Source: Oscarella lobularis
Taxonomy: Eukaryota; Porifera; Homoscleromorpha; Homosclerophorida; Oscarellidae
Assembly (NCBI RefSeq): GCF_947507565.1
Contig: NC_089178.1
Span: 1,426,001-1,490,000, forward strand
DNA: 64,000 nt
Direction: 5' to 3'
A model generated the notes under the pieces. The model saw only the letters and a program-made list of their open reading frames with translations. It made no database searches and was not told where the DNA came from. Below are positions 10,099-20,305 of the stretch, piece after piece (the first letter of the stretch is position 1; each line of letters opens with the position of its first letter). The position numbers and the translations under genes were made by a program.

Positions 10099-12259
10099 CT
10101 ACTGATAGTAACAGTACTTTTCGTACTGTTCCTTGTTTGACTTATTGCAAAGGATTCGCGGTGCTACACAAACGACTACAGACTTGTGTCTGCGCACTGT
10201 TTTACCATTTGCGTTTATATAGTAGTCAGAGACGTAGTCCAGAAGACAAACGTCTTCCACTTCTACCGGACGTCTCATGTACTCTTCTATTACTGTTGGA
10301 AGCGTTGCAGTTCGCCCTGGCTCTGCAGCCGGATTGACTTCACGCTTATCCTCTAAAAAGAGCGTTTTGAATTCGCGAGAAGATGTCACCAGCTTTTCGC
10401 CCATAATTATATATATGGCAAGTTTTCTGTGCTGAATAGTCGCGCTCGCCAACGGTTTTCATTAGCAACTTGGAAACGGCCTTTCGAGCCGGATCCCCCG
10501 TTGACACTGTTTCTGTAATCATCTTAAACGTTTCCTTCAGCGTTGCTGATTGCGGCTCCTCTTTGGTTGCGTATTTTGCGATATACTTACCGACAGCGTA
10601 TGGGCTGACGATAACTTGCATGTCAACATTCGCTCGCCAACCTTCCAGCTGGAAGCGATTGTGACTGTTTACGCGAGGATCGTTGCGCTTGTGTGTTATC
10701 TCCGCCTCTGTATGTTGTTCCGGCTTTCCGAAAGGAAATTTCCAGTGTCGTTTCTTTTCTAAGCGGTTTTGGAAACCCAAAACGACACAAAGACTCTCCA
10801 ATGAAATTTGTTTTAAGGCAAGTCGTTTTCTTGCACTCTGTATGGCGCTCAACAGTGGCTATCAGACGCTTGTAATCCGCGTCATGATCGCTAATGTCTG
10901 CCCAGCTCTCATGGCACGGATGATTGCCTGTCTTTGTTTGAGGCATTTCTCCTTTGCCTTCTTCGTCGAAAGAAGGATTCATCGTCGACACAAGACAATC
11001 GGCAAAGTCAACAATTTCTTGACCTTCTTCGCTTAGAATCTCTTTCATTCTCTCATCGTTTGGTTTATCGTCTTTACCAAGTTGAAACTCGGGGTAATCC
11101 TTTATGCGACGAGTTATCTCTTCGCAATCAGGAGCATCCCGAATCCAACCGACGCCGTGCATGTGAGCACTGCCACGATGCTGGTATTCTATGCGAGCCC
11201 AATAGTCTGTAAAGCAGTAGACGTTTGCCATAATATTTTGCAAATAGTCAGTGGCTCGTTTAGTAAATAGCCAATCGGCTAGCATGGGATTGCTGTTAGT
11301 TTCGTTTCGATCTCTATACTCTGCATGCAATTCCTCTGCTGTTTTATCCGGACTATAATGCGCTGCCAAATTGAAAAACTCGGGCCAATGCAAATCAGCT
11401 GCGCTCAAAATAAAAAAGCAGCTTGGCTAAACGAGCTTTTCCATCACTGCAAAAAGATTTTTCTTCTGCATGTTCCAGTACTGTTTTGTACCGTGCAGAC
11501 TTTTGCCAAAGTGGACAACTTTTTAGGAAAATGAGGAATTTTCGACGTTTTTGTCATCTCTCGGAGTTCTTCAACGGTGATGGCTGCATCGCTCGGATTT
11601 TGTTTGACAAAACCCTGAGCTGTTTCTAACGCCCGCCACCTCATCATGGTATTCAGAGCAAAATACCTGAAACGCGGATGCCGAGCAAAACGCCCGTCTA
11701 TGTACCGCATTATGTGTTTGAGGTATTCGCCCAACGTAACAGACCTTAGTCGTGGACTACGGAAGTCTCCTGCTCCCATTGGAAATAACGCCGGAAAGGC
11801 TTGCGTAAAGTAGCCTTCTGTCGTAAACTCACTAATAGGATTGCTGCCGTAAGTGGGCCAGCTCATATGGTCCTGCTGGTCACAATTTTCCTTGCAGCTA
11901 TCTCCTTTTTCTTCAGCCTGTTTATCGGCAGACTTGTTTCCAAGACTGTCGATAAATTTATCAAGCTTTTGTCTTTCAGTTAGGTTTAATGCTGCGGAAA
12001 GCACGACAGAATGCGAAAAGTGGACTTCATTCGTCTCTTTTTGTTCTTTTGCCTCGTCAGCAATAGCACCAACAGGAGAAATATCTTCGAAGGAGGCATC
12101 GTCATTACCCTTTCTAATCACATGAAGATCTTCAAGTTCTCCATCTTCAGGAAGAGCTTCTAATGCCTCGGAATCTATCTCTATGTTCTCGTAATACTTG
12201 TTGTTTCTTTTCAAGTTTACGAGTGCCTCGAGAACTTGTTGTCGCCTTACGCGGGTCAT
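10099..12259 (-). pseudogene. Rep (HUH) domain of Helitron copy A, frameshifted
   Basis: Three overlapping or abutting frames together give the Rep half. The first (12259-11444) carries EFTTEGYFTQAFPALFP, FRSPRLRSVTLGEYLKH and RHPRFRYFALNTMMRWRA. The second (11408-10623) carries SAADLHWPEFF, NPMLADWLFTKRA, the HUH motif RGSAHMHGVGW (about 11165) and the YKRLIATVERHTEC block. The third (10852-10346) carries WRANVDMQVIVSPYAVGKYIAKYATK with a candidate catalytic Tyr pair (Y-A-V-G-K-Y). The last frame (10452-10099) leads toward the helicase. Compared with copy C at 36.5-37.6 kb, single-base shifts are needed between the frames near 11430 and 10640. It is a relic of an active nickase/ligase. Confidence 0.88.
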
Positions 12260-13240
12260 TCACCTTACCGGAAGTGCGCGTCTGGTGAACAACGACCATT
12301 CCCAAATTACTCTTTGTTCTCGGCAGACGGGTCAAAACCGATTGCACATTTTGCGGCAAATTTAGCACGTAACCGCGGTATCCAAATTGCCTTCCGGTCG
12401 GCAATCTGAAAATGTGCATCATAGGTGCAATTTGCGCTATGGGCATTTCTTCAACAACTGATAAATCCTTAAGAGGCGGTGGAACACGCCCAGGATTCAT
12501 GTTGTTGTCGGATGTAAGAAGGCCTACCCAACCGTTATCTTGATCACTTGTGCACTGCTTGCACATTTGTGTGCTGTACCTTATGTCAAAAGTTGGCCAA
12601 GATTCCTCGCACGAAACGCACGTATGAAAGGATAGACCTTCCATGCGTTTGTTAAATGTGTCTAGGCGAGGATAATGTGCAGATGCAAATTCATCTTGTG
12701 TCGCCCACTGTCTCCAAAATGGGACCCTTTCTTCGCCCCTTTCACCTGATGTGCCACCGAGAGCAGCTTCCTGCCTCTTTCGTCGGTTTCTTTGTGCACA
12801 CATGTCGTTTCGAAACTGCTTTTCATCAGCAGTCTCTTCTCGCCTTTTAGCTGAGCTGCGCTTGGCATTAGCTAAAAGGCGTTTTTTTGTTCTGGCGTTT
12901 CACTATCTCTTCGGAGAGACTTCACCACAGCGCCAAGTGACAGACGCTCTTCGCGTTCTTCTGGCATTTCATTATCTCTTCTGAGAGACTTGCCCATAGC
13001 GTCACGTGACAGACGCTCTTTGCGTTCTTCTGGCGTTTCGTTTTTTCTTCGGAGAGACTTGCCCATAGCGTCACGCGACTGACGCTCTTGGCGTTCTTCA
13101 GGTGTTTCACTATCTCTTTGGACGGAATTTTGAGCAGTTTTACGCGACAGACGCTCTCGGCGGTGTTCTGGAGTTTCTGCACTTCTTTCCCCGTACGGAA
13201 AATTTCGTGAGTTCTCATGAGATTCTCGCGAGATTTTCAC
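12147..13240 (-). pseudogene. N-terminal region of Helitron copy A: 23-aa repeats and Cys motif
   Basis: The frame 13240-12872 holds about four copies of a charged 23-aa unit (ETPEERQERQSRDAMGKSLR type), likely helical. After a frame break the region 12868-12662 continues, and 12803-12147 contains FHTCVSCEESWPTFD, STQMCKQC and GLLTSDNNMNPGRVPPPLK, then APMMHIFRLPTGRQFGYRG. The C-x2-C pairs suggest a zinc-binding fold. The same block sits at 35.5-35.8 kb in copy C. The function of this region in Helitrons is not established; DNA binding is a guess. Confidence 0.8.
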
Positions 13241-13400
13241 GTGTTCTCATGAAAATCTGTCACGTGAAAAATGAGACACTCATGAGAACTTCATGAGAAT
13301 TTCATGAGAATTTCATGAGTTCTTCTCATGAGCTGGGCTTCTCATGAGATATCAATTTAATTTATCTCATGAGGCTACACGACACTTGTCACTCATGAGT
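13215..13400. repeat. Cluster of CTCATGAGA-type palindromes
   Basis: Roughly ten occurrences of the palindromic core TCATGAGA or its half (TTCTCATGAGA, CACTCATGAGAAC, CTTCATGAGAATTTCATG, CTCATGAGATATC) crowd into about 185 bp immediately upstream of Helitron copy A's coding region. They may form stem-loops or bind a protein, or be a short satellite. The same core is not enriched elsewhere in the window as far as I can see. Confidence 0.7.
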
Positions 13401-13414
13401 TATTTTACTGCAAT

Positions 13415-13860
13415 CATACCTCCGTTTTTCCCTTTCTGTCTTCCTCCCGTTAAGGTTCCACCTGTAGCAAATAGTGTCCTGCTCCCTCCGTCTCCCTTGC
13501 TTCATAAAACTAAAAAGCCCAAAGGAATGTAAATATCTAGAAACTTAATGAAAGTACGTATCTGATAAATTTTGCTTCCCATGAAATGAACTTTGTAGTT
13601 CATGTCCTTTATTGTTCGTCCTCCAATGATTCACTTTTTCCTGCTGTTCTGTTCTAGTCTTCCTTCCGTCAACGTTGAGCCCTTAGCCATGCAATACAGA
13701 ATTACAGTTGCCTGCATCTTCCGTCTCCTTTGCTTCAATTAAAACTAAAAGCCCCAAAAGAATACAAAACGCTAAAAATTCGAAATACGTATCTGATAAA
13801 ATTCTTTCCCATAAAAAACTTTAAACTGTAGTTCCTCCACCAATGATTTTATTCTTAATT
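13415..13860. repeat. Diverged tandem duplication of about 220 bp
   Basis: Two head-to-tail units share CTTCC(T)CCGT, CTCCGTCTCC(C)TTGCTTCA, AAAACTAAAA(A)GCCC, TACGTATCTGATAAA, TTCCCATGAAA/TTCCCATAAAA and CAATGATT in the same order, with indels. Unit 1 is about 13431-13632 and unit 2 about 13657-13850. No coding frame. Confidence 0.65.
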
Positions 13861-14029
13861 CCTTCCCCCACTACAAAAAAGAAAACACATTATGTCAACG
13901 CACGTTTACGTGAACGTATATGAAGGTGTCGCAGAGGTTTATGTACGAAAAACGCCAAAATACCTCATGAATAGAAGTCCGTATCCAGTTTCGAACACAT
14001 TAAAATATAAATAGATGTTTACCTATATC

Positions 14030-14310
14030 CTATAAAAAACCGGCATCAAAACGGTTAAAAGCGGAAATGTTGCGGAAGAGTTGCGGAAATGTTGCCTAAT
14101 AACTCCCTAATCTTCGTGTAAAATTGAAGCTCGCTAAATAATTGCGTTTTATAAGAGTGAGCACAGTTCGTTAAAAGAGGATGAGGTCGTGTGATCTAGC
14201 TGTCTTTCGAACACCACTAGTGACACCCATCCTTCCTACTATGCGAAGATCTGGGTGTTATTGAGCTACATTTCCGCTTTTAACCGTTTTCATGGCAGCC
14301 TGTTTTAGGG
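14030..14310. repeat. Possible MITE with inverted ends
   Basis: AAAACGGTTAAAAGCGGAAATG at about 14050 reappears as its reverse complement at about 14268-14290, flanked by further partial matches (CCTATAAAAAACCGG against CAGCCTGTTTTAGGG). The inner 200 bp has no frame. A small non-autonomous TIR element is the simplest reading; target duplications were not clear. Confidence 0.45.
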
Positions 14311-15730
14311 TATAAACGCCTGTTCCAAACTTGATGTCTTCGAAGCACCTAGCTACCATATGCTGGCCGTATATATAGCGTCGACTCGACGAAGCCGATT
14401 CCGCCGCGGCAGATCTAAACAAAAGTCACAATTCAGCATGATTCGCCCCGTTAAGAAACGATCGCGCGCCAAAATTTTCCGGAATGGCGTAATCGCGATC
14501 GCGAGTCTTCGAAATCGTCTCAGATAACATTGCGGACGGTGGGAAAATCTATAAACGTTGAACTCGGGTCCCGCACTTCGTAAAGCATCAGAAAAGTCAT
14601 TTCCATCGATATCGCGCGCGACCCGCTATCGAAAAAATCGGTTTCGAGCTAAACTTACCGCTCGATAAGTCCCGAAACAGATTGAAACGGTTTCGAAATA
14701 ATCCTCGAAGCCATTTCTGAAGCCCCGCGTGTTACACCGCAACGGTCGAAACGTCGACGAAAACGTTGAAAAAGCATTCATTTATGGTGTCTAGACCACG
14801 TGACGCAATCGCGCTACGCTAAGGGGGCCCTATATATACACGCCTAAGTGACTAATAAGTAATCTCTGTAAACGTGTACAATTACTTATAAATTACACAA
14901 GCTCTGCACACTAGCTACGTATGTTCGCGGTAAATCGATTGAACGGCACAAATATATTCCGAATGCATTTTTCTCTTTTCTGTTTACTTTTTGGCTTCTC
15001 GATCTTACCAATTTCTTTCCGGGAGACGGTATAGAGGCGTCTCCCTGGCGTCTATATACGTGGCGTCTTGTTCGTCCGCTTTGACCGTGAGAATAGAGAA
15101 CTCACGACATTTTCAGTACGGGTCTGTCTGGTGGCCTTCGACGTTCTTCCTTCTGCGAGCCAAGTTCTTCTCCGAATTTTCGAGAGACCTTTTTCGGCGC
15201 ATTCTAAAGAGAGAATCGCGTTTTTCTTTCTCTTTTTGTGCGTCAGACTGATTGAGACGAATTCGCCTTCGTCTTGAAGAGGGGTATTCTCCTGAGGTGC
15301 CTTCGTCGTTGCGCCACTTTTCATTCGTAAGCGGCAGACATTCATCATTTGACGAATAGTAAGCTGAAAAAATCGTGCTCACTCAAAGTGGGCGCGACCG
15401 TCCTGTGAGGATTCTACCGCAACCGCATCATAAACGCGGAGCGGGATCAAGCCCACGCGATCGTTCGCAGTTCGCGAAGCGATCGTTTTGCTGGTATCTT
15501 CACAGGAGAGAGGAGAAAAGCCGTTTTCATTCATTTGCGAGATGCTGTGTGACGTCACAATGCGGTGCTGTCAGTGATACAGTAGTTACAAGCATACCGC
15601 TGGCAGTCTTTCTAAGCAGCTACACGTAACAGTAAGGAGGCGATCGAGTGAGCTGGGGGTTCATTCGATCCCACTCTTTTCTCGCTCTTTTCAAAGAGCG
15701 ATCGTCACGATCGCTATTCGAGCGATCCTC
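14311..15730. other. Gene-poor stretch
   Basis: No confident gene. A minus-strand frame (15382-15113, starting MSTIFSAYYSSNDECLPLT) is Arg/Lys/Glu-rich with SSRRRRIRL and resembles in style the N terminus of the OTU-Helitron protein, but the similarity is weak. The octamer-like word GCGATCG(T/C) recurs between 15640 and 15740 (AGCGATCGTCACGATCGCT, AGCGATCCTCACGATCGCT), two near-identical palindromic units. Confidence 0.4.
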
Positions 15731-15732
15731 AC

Positions 15733-16505
15733 GATCGCTTGATGAAGTTGAATGGAAAGAAGACACAATTGATGCTGTTTCGGAAATTTCGTGACTCAAC
15801 TGATCTCTCTCCCTTTACCATCTCTGTGGATGGATCTGTTGCGGGCCCGACGAATTCGGCCCGCTATCTTGGTGTTATCTTTGATGCTAATTTGAACTGG
15901 CGTCCGCAAGTAGATTCAATTGTCAAGAGGGTGTCTCGGAAGCTGGGTGCTATGTATCGCGCTTGCTCTCATCTCAATGCGCCTGCTCGTGCGGCTTTTG
16001 TTCATTCCATTCATTATACAGCCGGATGTTGATTACTGTTCCGTGGTTTGGGATTCTGGTTCACATTCAATTTCCTCTCGACTTCGGCAAATTGACAAAC
16101 GATGCCTCCGACTCCTTGCTCGTCTCCGATTCCGCGAGCCGACTGGTGATTTGCCAAGTCTATTTACTCGCTTTCATCTACACCCGCATGATTTACGCCA
16201 TCAGTTCTTCCTTGGTGTTCATGCGTTTCGTGGAATTTCATCGCTGTAGCCTCATCTGAAATCTCTTCTCGTTTTTGTCGCACATCTTCGGGCGGTCATG
16301 ATACTCGGTCTATCTCGATTTGGTATTCATCTTACTCGTCCGTCCACAAATGCCCTTTGATCAACATCTTTTTATCGTGCTCAGTCCTATTGGAATTCTC
16401 TCGGCCCCCTTTTGTGGTCTGCATTGGATCTCAAATCATTTAAAGTTCGTCTACGATTTAACTGTTATGCTGTCCAAGAGAAATAAATCTATTTGTGTTT
16501 AATTT
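15733..16505 (+). pseudogene. LINE reverse transcriptase, C-terminal fragment
   Basis: The frame at 15739-16032 reads LNGKKTQLMLFRKFRD, then SARYLGVIFDANLNWRPQVD and RKLGAMYRACSHL, the C-terminal thumb/connection region of non-LTR retrotransposon RTs of the CR1/jockey type. A one-base shift near 16020 moves the frame to DYCSVVWDSGSHSISSRLRQ and ends at about 16249. The AT-rich tail near 16490-16510 could be the 3' end. RT motifs A-C lie upstream and are absent, so it is 5'-truncated in the usual LINE way. It may belong to the same family as the 5' half at 32.9-33.8 kb, but the two do not overlap and cannot be compared directly. Confidence 0.8.
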
Positions 16506-16621
16506 TACTGATTTCATTTATGGCAGACAGATACAGTAATCATGTAAGGTAACTACAGTATGTACGGCACCCGGTAGATCGACCAATACGTGTCGAGGGT
16601 TGTTCCGTCGTAAAATAAATT

Positions 16622-16651
16622 AATATCACTATCACTATCACTATCACTATC
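16622..16651. repeat. (ATCACT)n microsatellite
   Basis: ATCACT repeated about five times, ending in CGCTCTTCGAGCG. Confidence 0.85.
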
Positions 16652-16734
16652 GCTCTTCGAGCGATCGGTCCATTGATATTCTAAACGCTTTTCGTCACAG
16701 GTACATATATATATACGCGGATGTACGTTTTTGA

Positions 16735-16960
16735 TTGTGACGTCAGAGCGTGACAATCAAAGCAGTCGTTTTTGCCTTCTCATCGCATTTATAAAACGGA
16801 AAATACCACAGATCAATTTGAAACAGGGGTTTCTAAGCATTTTTTCTGTTTATCAAAGAAAAAACGCTTTATTCGCGGTGTAAATCGCCTTTTTCGGGTC
16901 ACCGTTTTGGGCCCCATTTCGCGCATGCGCTTATACGGGCTTCACCCGTACAACTGCGGT
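16735..16960 (+). repeat. Dispersed repeat family X, copy 1
   Basis: It starts TTTTGATTGTGACGTCAGAGCG and runs through CGCATTTATAAAACGGAAAAT, GATCAATTTGAAACA, AAAAAACGCTTTATTCGCG and CCTTTTTCGGGTCACCGTTT. The same string in the same order occurs on the opposite strand at about 20115-19930 and on the plus strand at 32618-32770. TGACGTCA-like words at its edge are CRE-like. No coding capacity; possibly the end or leader of a non-autonomous element. Confidence 0.75.
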
Positions 16961-16983
16961 GGTCGGCTCAATATAAATATATA

Positions 16984-17035
16984 TATTTAAAGTTTACATG
17001 AGTGCGTTCATGTTAGCGTCACCCAGGCTGCCCTT
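16984..17035. repeat. Short repeat shared with 39.24-39.30 kb
   Basis: TAAAGTTTACATGAGTGCGT followed by TCATGTTAGCGTCACCCAGGC is found in inverse orientation at about 39245-39295 next to a TATATA run in both places. It abuts the RT fragment that follows. Confidence 0.65.
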
Positions 17036-17884
17036 GCTCAGCATCCTGATTGGATTATTCTTAAGACGGACGCAAGAAATTCGTTTAACTCAATCTCCCG
17101 TCAGGCTTTTTTGGAAGGTGTTGCTGAACATTTTCCGTCACTCTACCACTTCGTCGAAAGCTGCTATTTGAATTCATTTTTTCTCTGTCTTTTAACTCCT
17201 GATGGTGTGGATTGTATTCAATCCTCAGAAGGAGTCCAACAAGGCGATCCACTGGGACCTTTCCTTTTTCCCTCGCCCTTCATCCCTGTTTGAAGATAGC
17301 AGCGGAAAAATGTGAACATGGATTCGTCGTCAGTTATCTAGATGATGCGATGGTGGCTGGCCCCAAAACGGATGTTTTAGCGGCATATGATTGCTTACAG
17401 CAAGAAATGAAAGCCATCGGACTTCACATTCGCCCGGACAAATGTGAGGCTCTCAGCATGATTCCCGTTCCGGATTGGTCACTTCCTATTCCGTTCACTA
17501 CGGACGGAATGCAAGTACTGGGTTGTCCCGTCGGCTCGGACTTGTTTGTGCAGCGACAATGTGTCAAGTTTACTCAAAATCGGCTCCCTTTCTTGAAAAA
17601 GCTTCGATGCATGCGCAATTTACAATCAGTCATGCTTTTGCTTCGTTATTGTGGCGTTCCGACTATTACACATCTATTACGGTCGGCAGCGCCCCATAAC
17701 GTGGCAGAAGCAGCAGCACAACACGACCGTGACATTTTATACATTTCAGTCAATTATTGGCATCAGCGCAACAGTTCAGCAGAAAAGCCAAATTAGCCTT
17801 CCCATCTCACTAGGAGGTTTGGCTTGTTATCAGCTGCATCGGCTTCCCCTTGTGCCTTTTTGGGGTCTTGGGCGTCGACGTTAG
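17030..17884 (+). pseudogene. Second non-LTR-type reverse transcriptase fragment (YLDD)
   Basis: Three RT motifs are readable in order. Motif A is ILKTDARNSFNSISRQAFLE (about 17060-17120), motif B is EGVQQGDPLGPFLF (about 17230-17270), and motif C is VVSYLDDAMVAGP (about 17330-17365) with the catalytic DD. The frame shifts once by one base near 17290, then stays open from 17212 to 17796, and a further shift leads into SLPISLGGLACYQL (about 17800). The GVQQGDPLGP and GGL phrases belong to a LINE-like RT lineage different from the fragment at 15.7 kb. Fragments of the downstream domain may continue to about 18300, but I could not read them securely. Confidence 0.78.
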
Positions 17885-18355
17885 CATTTCTGCCGGAACG
17901 CTTGCTACAATTCCCTTCTGCTCCCTTTAAACACGGATCTTAGAGGACGGATTAGCTTGATTTGAAAAAGAAGGACGTAGCATTGCCGTTTTGCTTCATT
18001 GCCGCCAACAGACAACATTCTGATCAGCCACTTGTAAATGACCTAGATGCAAGCGCGTCAGCGATTCGATTCCTCGCAACGCGCTCGAAGTCTACTGTCC
18101 CAAGCGACACGACGGCTAGAGAGGCCTCGCTCCTACCACTTTGTCTTCATTATTCACCAAATACAGCCGAGTCGTCGTCTGTTCACCCATCGACACTCCG
18201 AGGCTCCCAGAGCACCTCTTTCCTCGTCCGCTATTTGTAGACACGACCACACGTTTATACGGGCTCTTTTGTTCATTGTTCATTGGCCGTCGTCTTGCAC
18301 GTGAATTAGAGGGCGTATACACACGTCACTGTGTATTGTCCATTTTCCCGAAGTC

Positions 18356-18514
18356 ATGTCGCAGTGCTGCATCTGCCTCGCAAATGTTCCGACCAACGGC
18401 GGCAACAGGGTTCGCGTTTGCGCTCAGTGCCGAAACGATATGCATCGCGGCTGCTGGGCGCAGTTCAAAGAGGCGTCGAAGACACGTGCAATCTCGTGCC
18501 CAAATTGTCGCTAA
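18356..18514 (+). CDS. 52-aa C4HC3 zinc-finger mini-protein
   Basis: ATG at 18356, stop TAA at 18512-18514. The whole product is one zinc-binding domain with spacing C-x2-C-x14-C-x2-C-x4-H-x2-C-x14-C-x2-C, in the order C4HC3 seen in PHD and RING-variant fingers; the last pair is in CPNCR, as in RINGs. Such a stand-alone finger could be a ubiquitin ligase adaptor or a chromatin reader; nothing here decides. It lies just downstream of the RT fragment and 130 bp upstream of a coiled-coil frame on the same strand. The spacing of all eight ligands makes chance unlikely. It could be one exon of a longer gene, though no good donor precedes the stop. Confidence 0.6.
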   Translation: MSQCCICLANVPTNGGNRVRVCAQCRNDMHRGCWAQFKEASKTRAISCPNCR

Positions 18515-18645
18515 CAAATCGGTATGCTAACAAAATATGTGATGTGATTCTCGGGGCACGGCTTTTTTGAGCAGATCGTGACAGCGTCCAAGTACCAGAG
18601 TTGAAGATTGTCGCGGAGTACACCACGCCCCGAACCGACATCACA

Positions 18646-18870
18646 ATGGACGTCGTCGTAGACAGCTCGTACCAAGACAACGCCGTCTTGGCACATACGC
18701 GTCTGGTGCAGCAGCTGCGCTTGAATGTAGCTGGTCTGCGCGAACGGATTGGTCGCCTGGAAGACGAGCTCGGAACCAGTCAATTTCGCGTGCACCAGTT
18801 AGAAGCGTTATTGGGTTTTTTCCTTAGTAGCCTAGTTCGCTTGCTGTTTTCTGTTGTGTTTAGAAAATAA
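18646..18870 (+). CDS. Small coiled-coil protein with hydrophobic tail
   Basis: From the ATG at 18646 (MDVVVDSSYQDNAVLAHT) a 74-aa product is predicted, with a Leu-rich heptad stretch (LRLNVAGLRERIGRLEDEL) followed by a hydrophobic end (LLGFFLSSLVRLLFSVVF) that could be a C-terminal membrane anchor. The frame is open upstream to about 18580. No family recognised. Its proximity to the C4HC3 frame suggests they belong to the same element or gene, perhaps as exons. Confidence 0.4.
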   Translation: MDVVVDSSYQDNAVLAHTRLVQQLRLNVAGLRERIGRLEDELGTSQFRVHQLEALLGFFLSSLVRLLFSVVFRK

Positions 18871-19121
18871 AAGTCGAGAATTCCATTGTTGTACCCTGGG
18901 GTAGGCGGCGCGTTCGTCTTACATCGCTTGGTGTCGTGAGCAGGCCGACAATTAGGTATCGATGCAGCTGATTTTTCTAGCGTCAGAGACGGGACAGAAT
19001 ACGTGTTCGTAGTAATCCAGACGTTCGCCGTTCGACACGCCGGCGTGGGAAGCTCTAAATGTATGCGTGGGCGTTGATTTGGGGAATCTACTGTGTGTAG
19101 TGGGATATATGGCGGCGCGTA

Positions 19122-19685
19122 ATGTTGACAAATGTGTCTTCACGATCGCGCGCAGACGAGACGCAGGTCAAAAGGGGAAATGGATTGGCTCGTGTTAGGG
19201 TGGTGGGTTGGCGTGGATACCTTCCCACGGTCGCCTGCATATGGGCGGGTACGGACGCCGACAAATTGGGCGTCTTTGTTTCGAGCCCTCATTCAATCAC
19301 TGAACGGTCATTCGAAATGGTGGAGGAGAAGACAGATTTCGGAAGCCTGTTCATTTCAGAAATCAGAGCGAAAGCAGAAGCGGCGTTTTCACGCCGGTTT
19401 AGGTGCGACGTGCTATCGGAAGTGCGTCCGGTACACGTTCCTGTAACGGACGTGGATTCAGGCGAGACGATCCCGCGCGACACAGACACGGCGGTTGGGC
19501 AGAAGCTTTACCTGACAATCCTACTGGAAAAGGAGCGGGAATATCAAGAGCTCGTCGTTCGAGGCTTCGAGGAAGCACGAAGACGGCTGAAACAGCAGCA
19601 AGAGTCGTTGCAGGATGCGCGACGCATGGCCGGTTTCGAAGAGGCGAAATCGGTCGTTTTCGAAAGCGCCGAACAGCGTTTGTAG
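19122..19685 (+). CDS. Hypothetical protein with C-terminal coiled coil
   Basis: 187 codons from ATG 19122, or 122 codons from the inner ATG at 19318 (MVEEKTDFGSLFISEIRAKA). The C-terminal 60 residues are charged and helical (EKEREYQELVVRGFEEARRR, then LKQQQESLQDARRMAGF), a probable coiled coil. No family recognised. It is the third plus-strand frame in 1.3 kb after the zinc-finger and coiled-coil frames. All three sit between inverted copies of repeat family X (16735-16960 and 19930-20115), so they may be cargo of one mobile unit. Confidence 0.4.
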   Translation: MLTNVSSRSRADETQVKRGNGLARVRVVGWRGYLPTVACIWAGTDADKLGVFVSSPHSITERSFEMVEEKTDFGSLFISEIRAKAEAAFSRRFRCDVLSEVRPVHVPVTDVDSGETIPRDTDTAVGQKLYLTILLEKEREYQELVVRGFEEARRRLKQQQESLQDARRMAGFEEAKSVVFESAEQRL

Positions 19686-19799
19686 TATAGTGCGTGCCTT
19701 AGGGCTTTGTTCGAGTCGTTTTTGCTTTGGGTCCTTTGCTTTTCGTTTTGCCGTGTTTTTTTCCCGTTAATGGAGCCGACCACCAGAGTTGTACGGGTG

Positions 19800-20305
19800 G
19801 AGCCCGTATAACGGCGGAGGGAGGCTCTCTCAAACGTCATCTTAGGACCGGAAGTGTCTGTATGTCTGTCTGTGTGTCTGTTCGCTCCGTATTGTGACGT
19901 CACATAAGAAAACCCTCACTTTGTAAAGCGCATGCGTGACATAGGGCCGAAAACGGTGACCCGAAAAAGGCGATTAACGGCGCGAATAAAGCGTTTTTTC
20001 TTTCATAATCGGAAAAAATGCGTAGAAACCCTTATTTCCAATTGATCTGTGCTATTTTCCGTGTTATAAATGCGCTGAGAAACCGAAACGACAGTTTTGA
20101 TTGTCACGCTCTGATGTCACAATCAAAGTATCCAGTAACATGTACAGTATATGGGTGGGTATGTACGCGTGTACGGGTAACACCCGTACACATGCATAGG
20201 TACTCCTCAAATACAGAGCACATTATCAAATACAGTACAGTGCGTGCCAGCATAAATGGCCAAACGGGACTTTTAGTAGCGCGCGAGGAATTCAGAGCGT
20301 AGTTT
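19800..20305 (-). repeat. Dispersed repeat family X, copy 2 (inverted)
   Basis: Reverse complement of the 16735-16960 repeat over about 180 bp (19930-20115), extended inward by TACGGGTGGAGCCCGTATAA and GGAGGCTCTCTCAAACG (about 19795-19835, also seen at 33787-33800) and outward by GTGTACGGGTAACACCCGTAC (about 20169). The outer part contains a 31-bp string that recurs inverted at 25866-25896 on the far side of the DIRS element. Confidence 0.75.

Larger units (their letters stand above)
8247..13240 (-). mobile_element. OTU-type Helitron (Helitron2/Helentron-like), copy A, broken
   Basis: A Helitron on the minus strand with, in transcription order, an N-terminal 23-aa repeat region (13240-12872), a Cys-rich domain (about 12600-12540), a Rep HUH domain (about 11200) and a Pif1-type helicase (10037-8487). 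The OTU-like tail present in copies B and C is missing because sequence to the left of 8282 is a foldback insertion. Frames are interrupted at several points (about 12870, 12270, 11430, 10640, 10440 and 10090), so the copy is dead as it stands. Its order of domains matches copies B and C in this window, which served as the guide for reading it. Confidence 0.88.

Noticed and set aside
15052-15382. Possible Helitron N-terminal exon (minus strand)
   Set aside because: Basic composition only; no Cys block, repeat unit or Rep motif follows.
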